Assembly (NCBI GenBank): GCA_002943765.1
Contig: PQWQ01000003.1
Span: forward strand, 1,488,001-1,552,000
Reading direction: 5' to 3'
DNA: 64,000 bases
From: Psoroptes ovis
Lineage: Eukaryota; Arthropoda; Arachnida; Sarcoptiformes; Psoroptidae
Part shown: positions 12,392 to 25,076 of the stretch, one piece after another
Layout: every line of letters begins with the position of its first letter
How positions within the stretch are numbered: position 1 is the stretch's first letter
Position numbers and translations under genes: made by a program
The notes under the pieces: model-generated
The model's input: the letters and a program-made list of their open reading frames with translations, nothing else
What the model was told of the DNA's origin: nothing
The model's database searches: none

Positions 12392-14226
12392 ATGGTAAAT
12401 GTTTGATTTTTCTGTTTTGAACATTCATTGTGACCCAAGAATTTTCCGTAAAATTTTTTCACAGGAGAAATTTCTAAATCATACGGTTGTAAAACAAGTC
12501 ATTTTTGAAATTGAACATCATTTACAAACATATAGCCGTGTGCAGATTTTATTCTCAACCATTTTTGCATGTTTTTTCATATTCAAATTATTTGAATTTT
12601 TCGATAATCATGAATGTAAGTTTCTATCATTTAATTTTTTTCTTCAATTTCATTATTGATTCATTGATCAATCGATAGTTTCATGGGCAAATACAAAAGC
12701 TGTATTATTTCGTTTGCTAATACGACTGCCATATATCAGTGGTTATGTGAGCAAAGAATTGGAAAAAGCTGATAAAACAATAATACAACAATGTCGTGAA
12801 ATTTATTGCGATTCAAAATTCATGACACATTTGCCGAAAAAAGGACTGAAACCGGATGAAGTTTTGAAAGAATTGGATAAATATGAAAAATTATCAAAAA
12901 TTGATTATGCAAATGGCCGTGTTTCTGGTTGTGTATATTCAACAATGTCCAATGATGTTGTTGAATTGGTGACAAAAGTATATGGGCGTACTGCATACAC
13001 TAATCCATTGCATCCAGAAGTATTTCCTGGTATTACTAAAATGGAAGCAGAAATCATTCGTATGGCTATCAATTTATTTAACGGTGACAGTGAGTGTTGT
13101 GGATCGATTACATCTGGTGGAACTGAATCGATTATATTGGCGATTAAATCATATCGTGATTATGCAATCTATACACGTGGTATTAAAAAACCAGAATTAG
13201 TTGCACCGCAAACAGCACATGCTGCATTTTCTAAAGCATGTCAATATTTTTGCATTAAATATCGGCCCATTCCAGTAGATCCAGTTACATTCAAAGCCGA
13301 TATCAAAGCAATGAAACGTGCAATAAATGGCAATACTATCGCATTAGTAGGTTCAGCATGTGGTTTTCCACATGGCACGATTGATGATATTGAACAATTA
13401 TCTAAGCTTGCACTCAGTTATAATTTACCTTTACACGTTGATAGCTGTCTAGCTGGCTTTCTTGTACCATTCGTCAAGGAAGCAGGATTCGAAATTGATC
13501 CTGTAGATTTTTCATTACCAGGTGTGACAAGTATTTCATGTGACACACATAAATACGGTTTTACGCCTAAAGGCTCATCAATAGTGATGTATAGACATAA
13601 AAAATATCAACGCCACCAATATTCAGTGATGACTGATTGGCCTGGTGGTGTTTATATATCACCAACATTAGCCGGTAGTAGATGTGGCGCCAATATTGCT
13701 ACTTGTTGGGCATCTTTACTATTTTATGGTCATGATTATTATGTTGAATCTACTAGAAAAATATTAACAACCGCCAGAAAAATCATAAAAGAATTAGAAA
13801 AAATCGATGGCATTTATGTTCTTGGCGATCCTAAGCTATCTGTCATTGCATTTGGCTCTAAAAAATTTGATATTTATCGATTAACGTAAGCTATTTATTG
13901 CAAGAATCAATGCTTGAACAATTTAATTTTTATTTTAATGAAATTGCAGGGATTTATTGACCAAAAAAGGATGGAACATTAATGCCTTACAATTCCCGCC
14001 TGCATTGCATATATGTTTAACGATGCGACATGTTAGTGACAAAGTTTCCGATGATTTCATACGTGATGTTCGTGAATCGGTAGAATTTTGTATGCAAGAT
14101 CCAGACAAAAAAGTTACCGGTGTTGGTGTCATATATGGCATGGCACAAGCAATACCAGACCGTTCAATGGTATCCGATATTGCCCGCCAATATATTGATA
14201 GTATTTATGATACAAGTGACATGTAA
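12392..14226 (+). CDS. SGPL1: Sphingosine-1-phosphate lyase, four exons
   Basis: PLP-dependent ER enzyme that cleaves sphingosine-1-phosphate to a fatty aldehyde and phosphoethanolamine, the exit step of sphingolipid breakdown. Exons are ATG at 12392-12394, 12465-12615, 12679-13885 and 13950-14226, giving 545 aa; the human enzyme is 568. An N-terminal membrane segment (about residues 31-50, ILFSTIFACFFIFKLFEFF) is followed by LPYISGYVSKELEKA. Family blocks include NPLHPEVFPG, TSGGTESI, VAPQTAHAAFSKA, LHVDSCLAGF and the PLP lysine in SCDTHKYGFTPKGSS (about K343). Later blocks are TDWPGGVYISPTLAGSR and GWNINALQFPP. The start is a choice. The ATG at 12392 is followed at once by a 70-bp intron with an excellent TTTTTTCACAG acceptor. 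The alternative is an unspliced ATG at 12399 giving 22 extra residues in place of the Met. AATAAA is at 14288-14293. Confidence 0.96.
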
Positions 14227-14367
14227 AACAATTCCATAGATGATTTATAGATTCCATAGATTATTTAAAAAATTTATTTTTTATTGAAATAAAAAAAAAT
14301 CTGAAATCAATCAATTTATTCAATAGATACCTATAGATGTGTAACTTGTTTATAATTGCAACCATAA

Positions 14368-15245
14368 TTATTCTGGAATATCATTTTCATCTTCAAATCT
14401 TATGATTTGTGCACCTGCTGGATTTGATGTAACAATACCTGGTTCATTACTACGAATACGTGTACGATAACCATATTGATCGGCAATATATTCAACGATA
14501 CGTAATATACCCTTTGAAATTTTTCAAATGAAATTCATGAATATAGAAAAACTTGTTTTTGATTGGTAACTTCACTTACAGATGCTTCACGATAAGAATA
14601 TCGTCCTCTAACCGTACCAAGGCCATCAGAAGATTCTTCACGAAACATTTGATTGCCAAATTGATCCATCCATCGATAACCCCAACTATATGCACCAGGT
14701 GCACTGCCACTATATGTTGCTGGCTGATTCCAACTTTCATGTCGTGAATCGCCAGTATCAATGACATTAATGCGATTCGATTCCCAATTATATAATGTCG
14801 GTGTAGCATATGATGCCCATGTTACTTGTCGATTTGGTTTTCTTGGCTGTTGTTGTTGTTGTTGCTGCTGCTGCTGTTGTTGTTGAGGTCTTTCATTTCT
14901 TGGTGGCATTTGTGGTTGAGGTTGAATCGGTTGAAATGTTTGTTCAGGAACAGCTGGTGCTGCTGGTTGCGATGGTATTGGAATGAAATTAATATCATCA
15001 TCATTTCTATTGATATCACTATTATCACCCGCAGAATCACTACCACCATTATCATTATTATTATCATTTGGTAATTGTAATGAATGACCTTCAGTCAATA
15101 ATGTTGCTTGTCTTTGTTGTCTTCGTAATGTTTTACGGTATGGAACTTTACGATAACGCAATAAATCACCATTGATTAATAATGAATTAATCATAATAAT
15201 AACCATAATGGTTATTAATTCGATTCTGATCATAATTAATTTCAT
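14368..15245 (-). CDS. Cuticular protein with R&R chitin-binding domain, two exons
   Basis: Structural protein of the exoskeleton. Exons are 14580-15245 and 14368-14511, joined phase 0 through GTAAGT and TTTCAAAG, giving 269 aa. A signal peptide is visible (about residues 1-26, hydrophobic core IELITIMVIIMINSLLI). The middle is acidic and Asn-rich, then Pro/Gln-rich with a run of about 13 glutamines coded by mixed CAA/CAG. The C-terminal Rebers-Riddiford-type domain starts near GAYSWGYRWMDQFGNQ. It contains DGLGTVRGRYSYREAS across the intron, then GILRIVEYIADQYGYRTRI with the conserved Tyr/Gly positions, and ends SNEPG and an acidic tail (FEDENDIPE). It converges tail to tail with S1P lyase, with only 141 bp between stop codons. 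The exact RR subclass is not certain. Confidence 0.9.
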
Positions 15246-18200
15246 TTTATTTCAAAATTACAATCTATCATTACATTCAATTCATACAATCACTAACATC
15301 GACACTAATAAATCACTAGGATCACAACGAAATTCAAACCATTCATGTCCAAACAAGAAAAAGAAAAAATCAATACTAGAATTTTTGTATCGCCTTTATA
15401 TACTAAGATGACTAGTATGGACGCCATTTTTTCTTTGTTAGCATATCGATGCTTATGTCAATGTTTTTTGTCGTCGTTTTCATCGCTATTCACTAACCAT
15501 ACATATTTCTTTGTCCATGGTATTATCATCACCATCATCATCATTATGATCGCCATCATCATCATCATCGTATTCATTATCAACAAAGTGTGATCAATCA
15601 AAAGCAAAAAAAAAATCAAAAATAAAAAACTAATTTAAAGCTCATGAAAAATAAATTGAAACATATGTAAAGAGATTGATCATATAATTATTATTATTTT
15701 CGTTCAAAAATCAACCAAATATCAGTCCATTCATTGATTCAAAAATAATAATAATTCAAATAATCCTCTTCATTTTTTTTTTATTTTCAAAAATGAAAAA
15801 TTCAATAAAAAGTAATAAAAAAAAGTGAAAATTCTGCTTTTTTTCATTTGTTTGTTTGTTCACAGATTTTTTTTGAAAAATATAAAATTATATTTTATGG
15901 CCATCCATCCATACATCTATCCATGGCAATTGATTCATTGATATTGATTCACTCATTCATTCATTCAGTCATTCATTTATAATGATGATGTTTGTTCATA
16001 TTCTTCTTCTTTGATCAAACTTGTCAAAAAAATATCAAAGACATATTCTTAATAAGATGATATGGTATTTGATATGGCTGATAGATGTATGAATGTATGA
16101 CATGGTGATATGTTTTTTATTTTGTTCAAGTTTTAGTTGATTAACTTGAATATATACCTTGAAATAGATAATCAAACATAGGGTGGTCACATTATTTTAG
16201 AATCATCAAACAAACAAATGAAAAAAAAACAAAAAAACATCATTAATTTAATTATTGAACTAAATTTTTTGAACTCAATGTAAGAAAACATGTATTAAAT
16301 TTAAATTTAATTAATGATTTAATCGATATATAATCTAATAATAAAAATAATAATGACAATAATAATGATCATCATGAAAAATACTTGAAATAAATCATTC
16401 AAAAAAATTGTCATCTTTTTCTTAAATTCTCGATAATCAAATGATGTTAATGTCATTTTCGATTTGGATTTTTTTTCTGATTCACTAATTCTTGTACTGT
16501 TTGATTGGACATTGATTTATGATTTGACATTTGACGATTTATAGAAAGAGAGATATACGATATAGTTGGTGCACAGTGTTGTTTTTTAATGAGAATATGT
16601 TTTTTTTATTTAATTACATTTGAATACATGAAATTTAAAATTTTAATTTGTTTATTTTTTTGAATTTTAAAAAATTTCTCAAATAAATTCAAGGGCTATC
16701 AATTACCATGCATTGTCTGAAATACATAAATAATTCAAAACAATGATATTGATGACTATTTATCAATGATATATGGACAATTTTAGGAAGAAATTTCGCT
16801 TAATTTCAAACAAAAAATTAGATTCTTAATGAATGATAAACAATTTTCATTATTATTCAGTGTTTATTGATACATTTAGAATTTAAAATATTTATGAAAA
16901 ATATTTACAATCGAATCAGTAAAAAATCCCAATCAATCAATCAAGATATAATCAAATAATCATTGATCATTTTGAATAATTCCAAAAAGATTTATAAATC
17001 ATTCAAATCAATTTGATATGCCGTTTGAAATCATTATTTATCGCAGCCAAAAAAAAACTAAAATGAAACCATTTATCATGGAACATTTGATCATAGATAT
17101 TTGATGACTGTTCCAAATTCATTATACTTGCGATCGATCAGATTACTTTCGTTTATTTTACAGGTGAAAACGTGTGCATCATTTGATTGAATATGTCGTG
17201 CAATAACCTTATCAATGATCGTATATCATTTTCGAAAAAATGTGACACATGTGACATTCAGCATTTCAACCGAATGAATCAATGATTTGTTTGCTTGTTT
17301 TCGATTTCAAATTGAAATTCAATTCGAATCAAAGAAAACCGTTTCAAACAAAATCAAAATACACATTGTTATCAATGAAATTTGATCAAATATTGGAATA
17401 TTGTCTGTGTGCAAATATGTAAATATTTCACAATTGTTGATCGATTTTAATTGATAATGATTAATGAGAAATATTTGAATATTTCTTGAAATTTCTCTTT
17501 AAAATATTTAAACATTTTGACAATTTTTAAGGAAAATTCAAAAAATTTTTCAATGAATCAATGAATTTTCAGTGACATGCCTTTGAAGATTTTATAAGGC
17601 TGTTACCACATGAAATTTTTCAATGAATTTCAATTCAATAATTTCAAATTATTCAGCCAAAAAAAAAAATCTTCAATTTCGGGTTGAAATTTCTCCAAAA
17701 AAATCTCTTACCATCATTATCAGTAGTTGACGGCAGCAAACAAATTATTCATGCATTTCATTCATTGTTCATATATCATTCATCTATATCTGTTTGATAT
17801 ATGTGGAAAAAATTTGTTATTCGTTGCTTAATTTAAACAAATCATCATTTTCATTCTATGCTATGGTCTTAATATAATAATGAAGATTATGATCATCAAA
17901 TGACCATCTTTGATGTAGAAAATAAAAGATGAACAACAAAACCCACCAAATCATGCATAACGAATTGATGATTATTCCAAGAAATAATATTAAATAATAA
18001 TGATAATGAAAGTAGCCACAATCGAATACAAACAAATTCCAGGGCTTTCAACTCTTTTCAACTCAAATGACATGTACTTGTTTGCTGTTTTTGACAAGAA
18101 TTTTTTATTAAACGAAATAGAAATTGAAAATTCAGTGACTACTGAAGAAGTGAAAATTCATTGCAAACACACACACACGTAATCAATCACCATTGAAAAA

Positions 18201-19197
18201 GCTTAATCAATCATAATTAATTTTTTTTCGAAAAAAAAATAGAAATTTTCATAAAACTCAAATTATTTCAATATTTTCATTTCTTTTTTTTTATTCAAAT
18301 TGTAATATTGAAATCAAATTGAAAAAATTTGATTGTTGCACTACAAGTAATTATTATTGAAATATTGATAATTAATCAAAAATTTGATTCGAATGATGAT
18401 TGATCAAAAGAATTTTTTAATTTTGATCAAAGTGAGGAAAAAAATTTGTTTTTCGAGTGATGAATAAATAAATAAATAAAAACAAACAAACAAAAAATCA
18501 CAAAAGAAATTTGAAACAAACAAACAAAATAAATAAATAAAAATAAAAGTAAAAACAAGAAATAATAAAATTAAATTCAGAAAAAAATTGAAATAAACAA
18601 AAAATTCAAATAATTTACAAATAATTATTTTATATTTTGGAAATGTTTCGGTATTTTGTTTTCTTTCTGTTATTGGTTGATTGTATATTTTTTACAAAAT
18701 AATTTTGTTTTTTTATTATTTGAATTTGCATGTGAATGTGTACATTATGTTTTCTATATGTGCAAGTGTTTGAAAATAATTTAAAAATTGATAAAATTCA
18801 TTGATCTAATGATTTTCAAAATACTTTTCATATTATAAATCAAACAATTAATTGACTAAGTTATTTTTTCTCAAATAATGGCAATTGATTGATGTATGGA
18901 TTGGTTGTCATATGGTGGGAAAAAATACTTTGTTTCGTATTTGTTTTTTTATATACGGATGATAAATGAATGACTTAGATTGAATAATTAATTAATTAAT
19001 TATGATTATTATATAAAGATTAATTTCAGAAATTATTTTATAATTAAGTAGAGAAATTATAGTAATTAGATAATATATTTGGTTCAATTTATTTTGATGA
19101 AAAGAAAATATAATGAAATGGCGATGATTTGATGATCAATGCGAATAATAATGATTTTCAATTGTGGTGCATAATGAATACATTATTTTTCATATGA
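15246..19197. other. Intergenic region upstream of the cuticular protein gene
   Basis: About 4 kb with no supportable gene. It should contain the cuticular protein promoter at its left end and the 3' UTR of the zinc-finger gene at its right end. From about 18460 to 18600 it is a low-complexity A-rich stretch built from AAAT and AAAC units. A 60-codon open frame at 18000-18182 looks like chance. Confidence 0.5.
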
Positions 19198-20961
19198 CTA
19201 GAGCAATGGAGGTAATGATAATGCTGTTTGACATGCCGCCGATGACATTGATGGTCCAAGTGAATCATCGGAATCAGGTGCAGCTATTGTTTGTATTGCT
19301 AATGTGATTGTTGAACCAGGTGGTAATTGATTAGCATCAATTGTTGTCGGGACTGTTGTCGATGAATGAACTTGATGATGTTGTTGATCATTCATATCGT
19401 TTGCATCATCTGGCTGTAATATTGTTGCATTTACTAATGTTACTGTATTTGCAGCTGATACTACCGGTGGTGATGTTGTTGTTGTTACAACTGTACCGTG
19501 TACACTTTCAACAACATCATCATCTTCGATTTGTTGAACGATCTGACATTCATCATTTCCGGCGGCAATTTCAACCATAGTAGCAGTTGTTGTTGTCGGT
19601 GGCAATTGCTGTGCTGATGCTGCCTCCGAAACAATCGCTGTGGTAGTCGGTGCTACTGTTGTCACAATAGTAGTACCATTATTCTGAATTGCATTATTCA
19701 ATGTTGATGTATGATTGATAATTGTTTTTGTTTGCTGTTTTGATGTAGCCGATTTTGTTGCTGTTGTCGACTTGGTAGAAGATTTCGTTGATTTTGCAGT
19801 TTTAGGTTTAATGCTACTTGAAGTACCGGACAATTTAAGATGTGTTCGTACAACGTGTTCATGTCGTTGTCCGGGCGATATAAAACCTCGATCACATTGT
19901 TTACATGCATATGGAAAATTTTTTGTATGTTTGTAGATTTGATGTGTTTTTAAACTCGATGCTTGTGTGAAACGAGATCCACATTGTGAACACTGATAAC
20001 AGAAATGAGAATGTTAATAACTATGAGTAGGAATAATCATGAAAAATTCAAGTACCTGATACGGGCGTTCACGTGTATGCGTTCGTGTATGACATATCAA
20101 AGAATAGCGAACTATTTTAAAATTTAAATTCGATTAAATCTAAATTATTATTATAAATAATTAATAACATTTACCAGTAAATGCTTTATTGCAGTCAATA
20201 CATTTGAATGGCCTATTTTTCGTGTGTGTTTTTTCATGGGATTTTAGTTTTGCAACCGAAACAAAATGTTTACCACACTCCAAGCATGCCAACAAATCTA
20301 ATCCAGGCGTTTGTCCAGTTACAGTAATTGTATTATTATTATTAGTCGTTATCACATTTGTATGACTCAATATTTGCGTATGTTGTTGCGGTTGATGTGA
20401 TTGTGGTGCTGCTGCGATAATTGTAGTCGTTTGTGGTTGTTGTGGTTGATTGAGATGAGTGGAATTATTGGTCGCGGTTAATGTTTGTTGTTGGTGCTGA
20501 CTTGCATGTTGTAAATTATTCACAACCGTATTGATAGCTGATGGTGCAACTAACATACATGTTGTTCCTGCAGCTGAACCTCCCATTTGTGAGGCTGATG
20601 CCATAACAGGCAATGCTATTACTTCTTGTTTAACGGCAGCCATAGGTGCTGTTGATACTGATACTGGAATCGATATGACATCTTGCTTGACAGCTACCGG
20701 TGTTGCTGTCGCAACAGGCATTGCTTGTGGCAATGATTTAGTCGCTATTATCAATTGTATATTCTGACCAAGATGATGTCCATGCTGATTAGTTGTTTGT
20801 ACTGTTATTGGATGTCCAGTAATTGTTGCCGTGCCACCTGTATTACCACCGGCTGTTCCTGTACCTGTGATTGTTGTACCAGCTGGTAAAATGCCGATAC
20901 CACTCACGGTAACAGTGCCGCCAGTCGTACTTATCAATTGAGAATTGTTTAGTGATTGCAT
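19198..20961 (-). CDS. Four-finger C2H2 zinc-finger protein, three exons
   Basis: Probable nuclear DNA-binding protein; I cannot assign an orthologue. Exons are 20175-20961, 20056-20111 and 19198-19992, giving 545 aa in frame. The N-terminal 220 residues are Thr/Val/Gly/Gln-rich, of a kind seen in activation domains. Four fingers follow at about residues 226-340: CLECGKHFVSVAKLKSHEKTH, CIDCNKAFTGVRYSLICHT (completed RTH), CSQCGSRFTQASSLKTHQ and CKQCDRGFISPGQRHEHVV. TGEKP-like linkers are partly kept (TKNRPFK, TRERPYQ, TKNFPYA). Finger 2 is split by an intron and rebuilt perfectly by the join. After the fingers come a Lys/Ser/Thr-rich basic stretch and another Thr/Val-rich tail. Two near-repeat VKQD and VKQE motifs at residues 91-94 and 110-113 resemble SUMO-acceptor sites. 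Confidence 0.87.
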
Positions 20962-23365
20962 TTTATTTGTTTACTTATTTGATAGATTGATTTCAATTTT
21001 CTATTTTTAATGACAATTTTCTTATTGCACAATATCAATAAAATGAATAATATTTGAAATAGAAAAATAAATGAATATGTGCACGTGTTTTGCAGAAGAA
21101 AAAATTATATAGAATTGTTTATGCTTATCTAATACACGTACACACACACACAAACACACATATGATCATAAAGTTGTCAACCACTTGTTGTTGTTTATTG
21201 GTTGTCTAAATTTTATCATATATGATGAAATTTATACTTCATTCATTCAATTTGTCATTATTTTTTTTGCCATAATAATTTCTATATGATGATATTTATT
21301 ATATTATACTTCAAATATATATCCTAAACAAATTACAGAATTATATTGCTAGTCGTATTATAATTATTAGTTGTTGAAATGGCTGGTTAATTCATACTAT
21401 ATCATTGTTGAACATTGTTGATTTACCATCATTTTTGTTTTTATTTGATGATAATAGAAAGAACAATAAACTTGTGATTATTTTGTTTAATGAAACATTT
21501 GATTTTTATTTTTTCTATATTCAAAGTTCGTCGACTTTATTATTCGAATTTAAAATTTTCTTTTGATTGAATATATAATCGATAATTTGAATGATAATAT
21601 AGAAAAAAAAAATGATTTAGATTATTATTTGTTCAATGATATATTGAATGGTGTTATTGTTGCTATATCATTTTTTCATTGTTTATTTGATTTCAATATC
21701 GTCATTTCTTCACCACGAAAATTTAAACGGATGAAAATTCTTAGCAAATTCATGTGAGAAATCTAATTTAAATTCTACAATGAAAAAAAGAAAAAAAAAT
21801 ATATCAATAAGATTATTATTGTTATATATGAAACCAAACTATACAACATTTTTGTGTATATATCAAAGAATGAATGTTTGATTGTAATTCTTGGTGAGAA
21901 AAATTAAAATTTTGTAATATGTTTTTCTTTTCTTTAGACCAATTTGATATATATATTTTCAAATAATTATAGGAAAAATATGGATTCTATATTGACAGTA
22001 ATGTAAATTTTTCAACATTATCGGATTCTATATGTGTAAAAAACGTAAAAAACAAATTTTTATGTATTTGATATATACAAACGAATATCCATGATAAAAT
22101 TTCTTAACTTGTTTTATTTTACAATAGAAAAATGATAAGTTCTTATGATATTTATTTTTTTTGATGATTATTTGTATTTATTTCATTTCCATATCATTCA
22201 ATATCTATATATGAGTGTGTAATTTTCATTCATATATATGACATTATTCATAAATTTCTGAATCGGCGGGATTTAAATTCATTTGAAAATTTTCATCGAG
22301 TTGATATTAATCTCTGATTATGAATTAGATTTTGATTTTATTCAAGAAACAAAATTGGTGGAAATATGAAATTTTAGTTGATGATAACATCGAATAAAAT
22401 TTAAAATTCTTTAAGTGAAAAAAAAATCAAAATCTTACTTGAAAAATGTGTCTGTATGAATGATAGTTGAAAATCAATGAAAATACTATCATCGAATGCC
22501 ATGGAAACCATTATCGTTATTGATCATCTATTGAATATGGTTTCACTGGTCAATATGAAATCAGAATCATCGGTTGTCATTTTGACCAAATTCATGTTCG
22601 AAATTATCATATATGAAAAACTCTTCATTATATATCAATGTTTAAATGAAATTAAATCCATATAGCAAACCATTAATAACCAAAAATTCGAAGATAAAAT
22701 ATTTTATTTGTTGGTCGATTTTTGGATATAAATATCTCTATATGATGTCATTTGTTTATTCATTCATTTATTAGTCATTCTTCGAAATCAATTTTGGTTT
22801 TTTGAGAAAAAATATAGATTTAAGACATCGAATTCATTTGATGATTATTATATCATGTTATATCACATATTATCATCATCAAATAACAACAACAACAAAC
22901 ATGATTATCATATAGTTTTAAACGATATATATTTGTAAATTTAAATAAAAAAAAAATGATGATAATTATACACTTACATTATTGTGACTGAGAAAAAAAA
23001 AGTGAAAGAGATATAGAAGACCATGAAAATATTTTTTTTTGGTTATTGTTGTTGTTGTTGTTGTTGAACAAAATGGTTGAATATGAGAATTAAATATTAT
23101 TATTATTATTATTATTAATAGAGAAACCATAAATATAATGAAAATGAAATAATATAGTCACCAGAATAAAATGAAAAAATAAAACAAATTGAAATGAATG
23201 TAAATATAAATGAAAATTGAATATAAAATAACAAAAAAAAAACATCGAAAAAATATAGATGATAATAATAATAATAATAAATATATAGATGAAATATATA
23301 TGGTTTTATTATTATTATTATTATTTGTCGTTATTTAAAGTATATTCACACACTGTTTTTCACAT

Positions 23366-23389
23366 TGATGATGATGATCATCATCATCA
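23366..23389. repeat. Perfect 24-bp GAT/ATC palindrome
   Basis: Four TGA-type units run into their exact complement, giving arms of TGATGATGATGA and TCATCATCATCA with no spacer; the ATC repeat then continues to about 23400. It could extrude as a cruciform. Confidence 0.75.
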
Positions 23390-23851
23390 TCATCATCATC
23401 AACAACAATAAAAATAATAACATTATCATCAAAAAAAATACCATATAACCATTTCGAATTTACCACAATTCAACATCGAAATCAAATTTCATATATACTA
23501 ATACTAATAATCATAATCATCATCATCATCAAAATAATAATTTCTATACATGTCTTTTATTCATTCTATTTACCATCTATCTCGATGAATATATTGATTT
23601 ATCCTACCATGTAATAAAATAGTGATATATATGTGTGATCAAAACGATGAAATATGTTATGTGACTGTGTGTACACCAAAATCAAAACAATTTGTTGATA
23701 ATTTTTTTTTTTTTTTTAGTATGCAAATTTTCAGATGTTTTTAAGGGATAGATTTCAATCAATTATTTTCAATTAATATCAATTGTTGTTGTTGTTGTTG
23801 CTGTTGTTTGAAATCTAAAATTTTTAATAATCAAAATAAAATAATTTGGGA

Positions 23852-23868
23852 TTGTGGCGCCGCCACAA
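23852..23868. repeat. GC-rich 17-bp palindrome
   Basis: TTGTGGCG, one C, then CGCCACAA: perfect 8-bp arms with a single-base centre. The surrounding sequence is strongly A+T-rich. Confidence 0.75.
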
Positions 23869-24914
23869 AACTCAATTTTTTTTTCGGGTCATTCGAATTT
23901 TCGAACAGTTAGGTTCACTCAGAGGAGGCATAAATTGGGTGGGAGGAGGATGATGAGGATAAAAAGGAGGAGGATGTTGTACAAAAATAAAACACGAAAA
24001 TATTAAAACCGATGAGGTTCGTGTATTTTTTTTTTTTTTTTTTTTTTGAGGAGTGAGGAAGTATGTTATGAGTATGTGCATGTGTTTTGTATTTAAATTG
24101 AAAAAAAAAACGCAAGAAAACAAATGAATTTTTCCTTGTCATCGTTCAACAGAAAAAAAATTGAGGAAAAATACTGACAAAAATACACCCTCCATCCTGA
24201 TTTCATTGATGATAATAGTTTTGTATACATTTAAATGTGTTTATGTTTATTTTTTACTAACTAACGACAATTGAAGACGCCATGTTTGTTTATCATAGTT
24301 GTTCATAGTAAAGTTTTTTCAATTTTTACTTTCATTAGAAATTTTGGTCGCCCTGGATACATCGACAACAACAACAACAACGATATATAATACAAACAAA
24401 CATTTCAAATGACAAAATAACGGTTTATTCGCCGTTCAATTCAATCAATGCCACTACCCAATGATGATGATTTACCAGAAAATCTAAAAGTTGGATTCGA
24501 CTAAATTCAATTTTGGCTTTTACTGCTTCAACATTATTAACATGTGTTTGTGTGTATTTATTTATTCAAGGATATTCACTGCTGTGATAATGATAAAAAT
24601 CCAGGATGTTTATCATTAAATGATATAAGAAGAGTATTCCATTCAAATATTTCAATTTTGCTGAGGATGAGGATAGCGACCGCCAAAAATTGTAAAAAAA
24701 TACAAAAAGACATGGAAAAGGTGTGTTCATTTATAGTAAAGATATCCGAGGATAGATGGCGCTGTTTTCGAAAAATTTGAATTTTAATTCACAATTCAAA
24801 AATTAAAATTTTGTTAAGTAAACAAAAGCAAAATAAATAGCCAATCACATAGCCTCAGGTTAAAGATACAAGAAATATTTTAATTTTTAAACTTTCAAAA
24901 AATTTAATTTTTCC

Positions 24915-24954
24915 AAAAAAAAAAAAAAAAAAAAAAATAATAATAATAATAATA
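24915..24954. repeat. Poly-A tract followed by TAA repeats
   Basis: Twenty-three A followed by about six TAA units. It could be a retroposed tail or a microsatellite; no element body is seen beside it. Confidence 0.7.
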
Positions 24955-25076
24955 AAATAATGTATATTCTTAACTTGAATTATCAGTAATTATTAGCAAT
25001 AATTTGACAGTGATTAATTAATTCAATGATTCCTTAATTAATTCAAAATTTAATTAAAAAAATTGCCAAAAAAATG

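Larger units (their letters stand above)
20962..25076. other. Intergenic region rich in simple repeats
   Basis: No gene can be supported over about 4.1 kb. It holds a CA run near 21139, a GTT run (23046-23066), a TAT run (about 23095-23117) and a perfect GAT/ATC palindrome (23366-23389). A GC-rich palindrome lies at 23852-23868, a 22-T tract at 24026-24047 and a 23-A tract followed by TAA repeats at 24915-24954. An 18-codon frame at 24448-24504 and a 62-codon frame at 22477-22665 are noted, but nothing shows they are genes. Confidence 0.5.

Noticed and set aside
22477..22665. 62-codon ATG frame on plus strand
   Set aside because: Composition is passable, but there is no homology, no splice context and no conserved feature; kept only as a remark.
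24544..24780. 78-codon frame on plus strand
   Set aside because: Not recognised; Ile/Lys/Cys mix and a weak start, likely chance.
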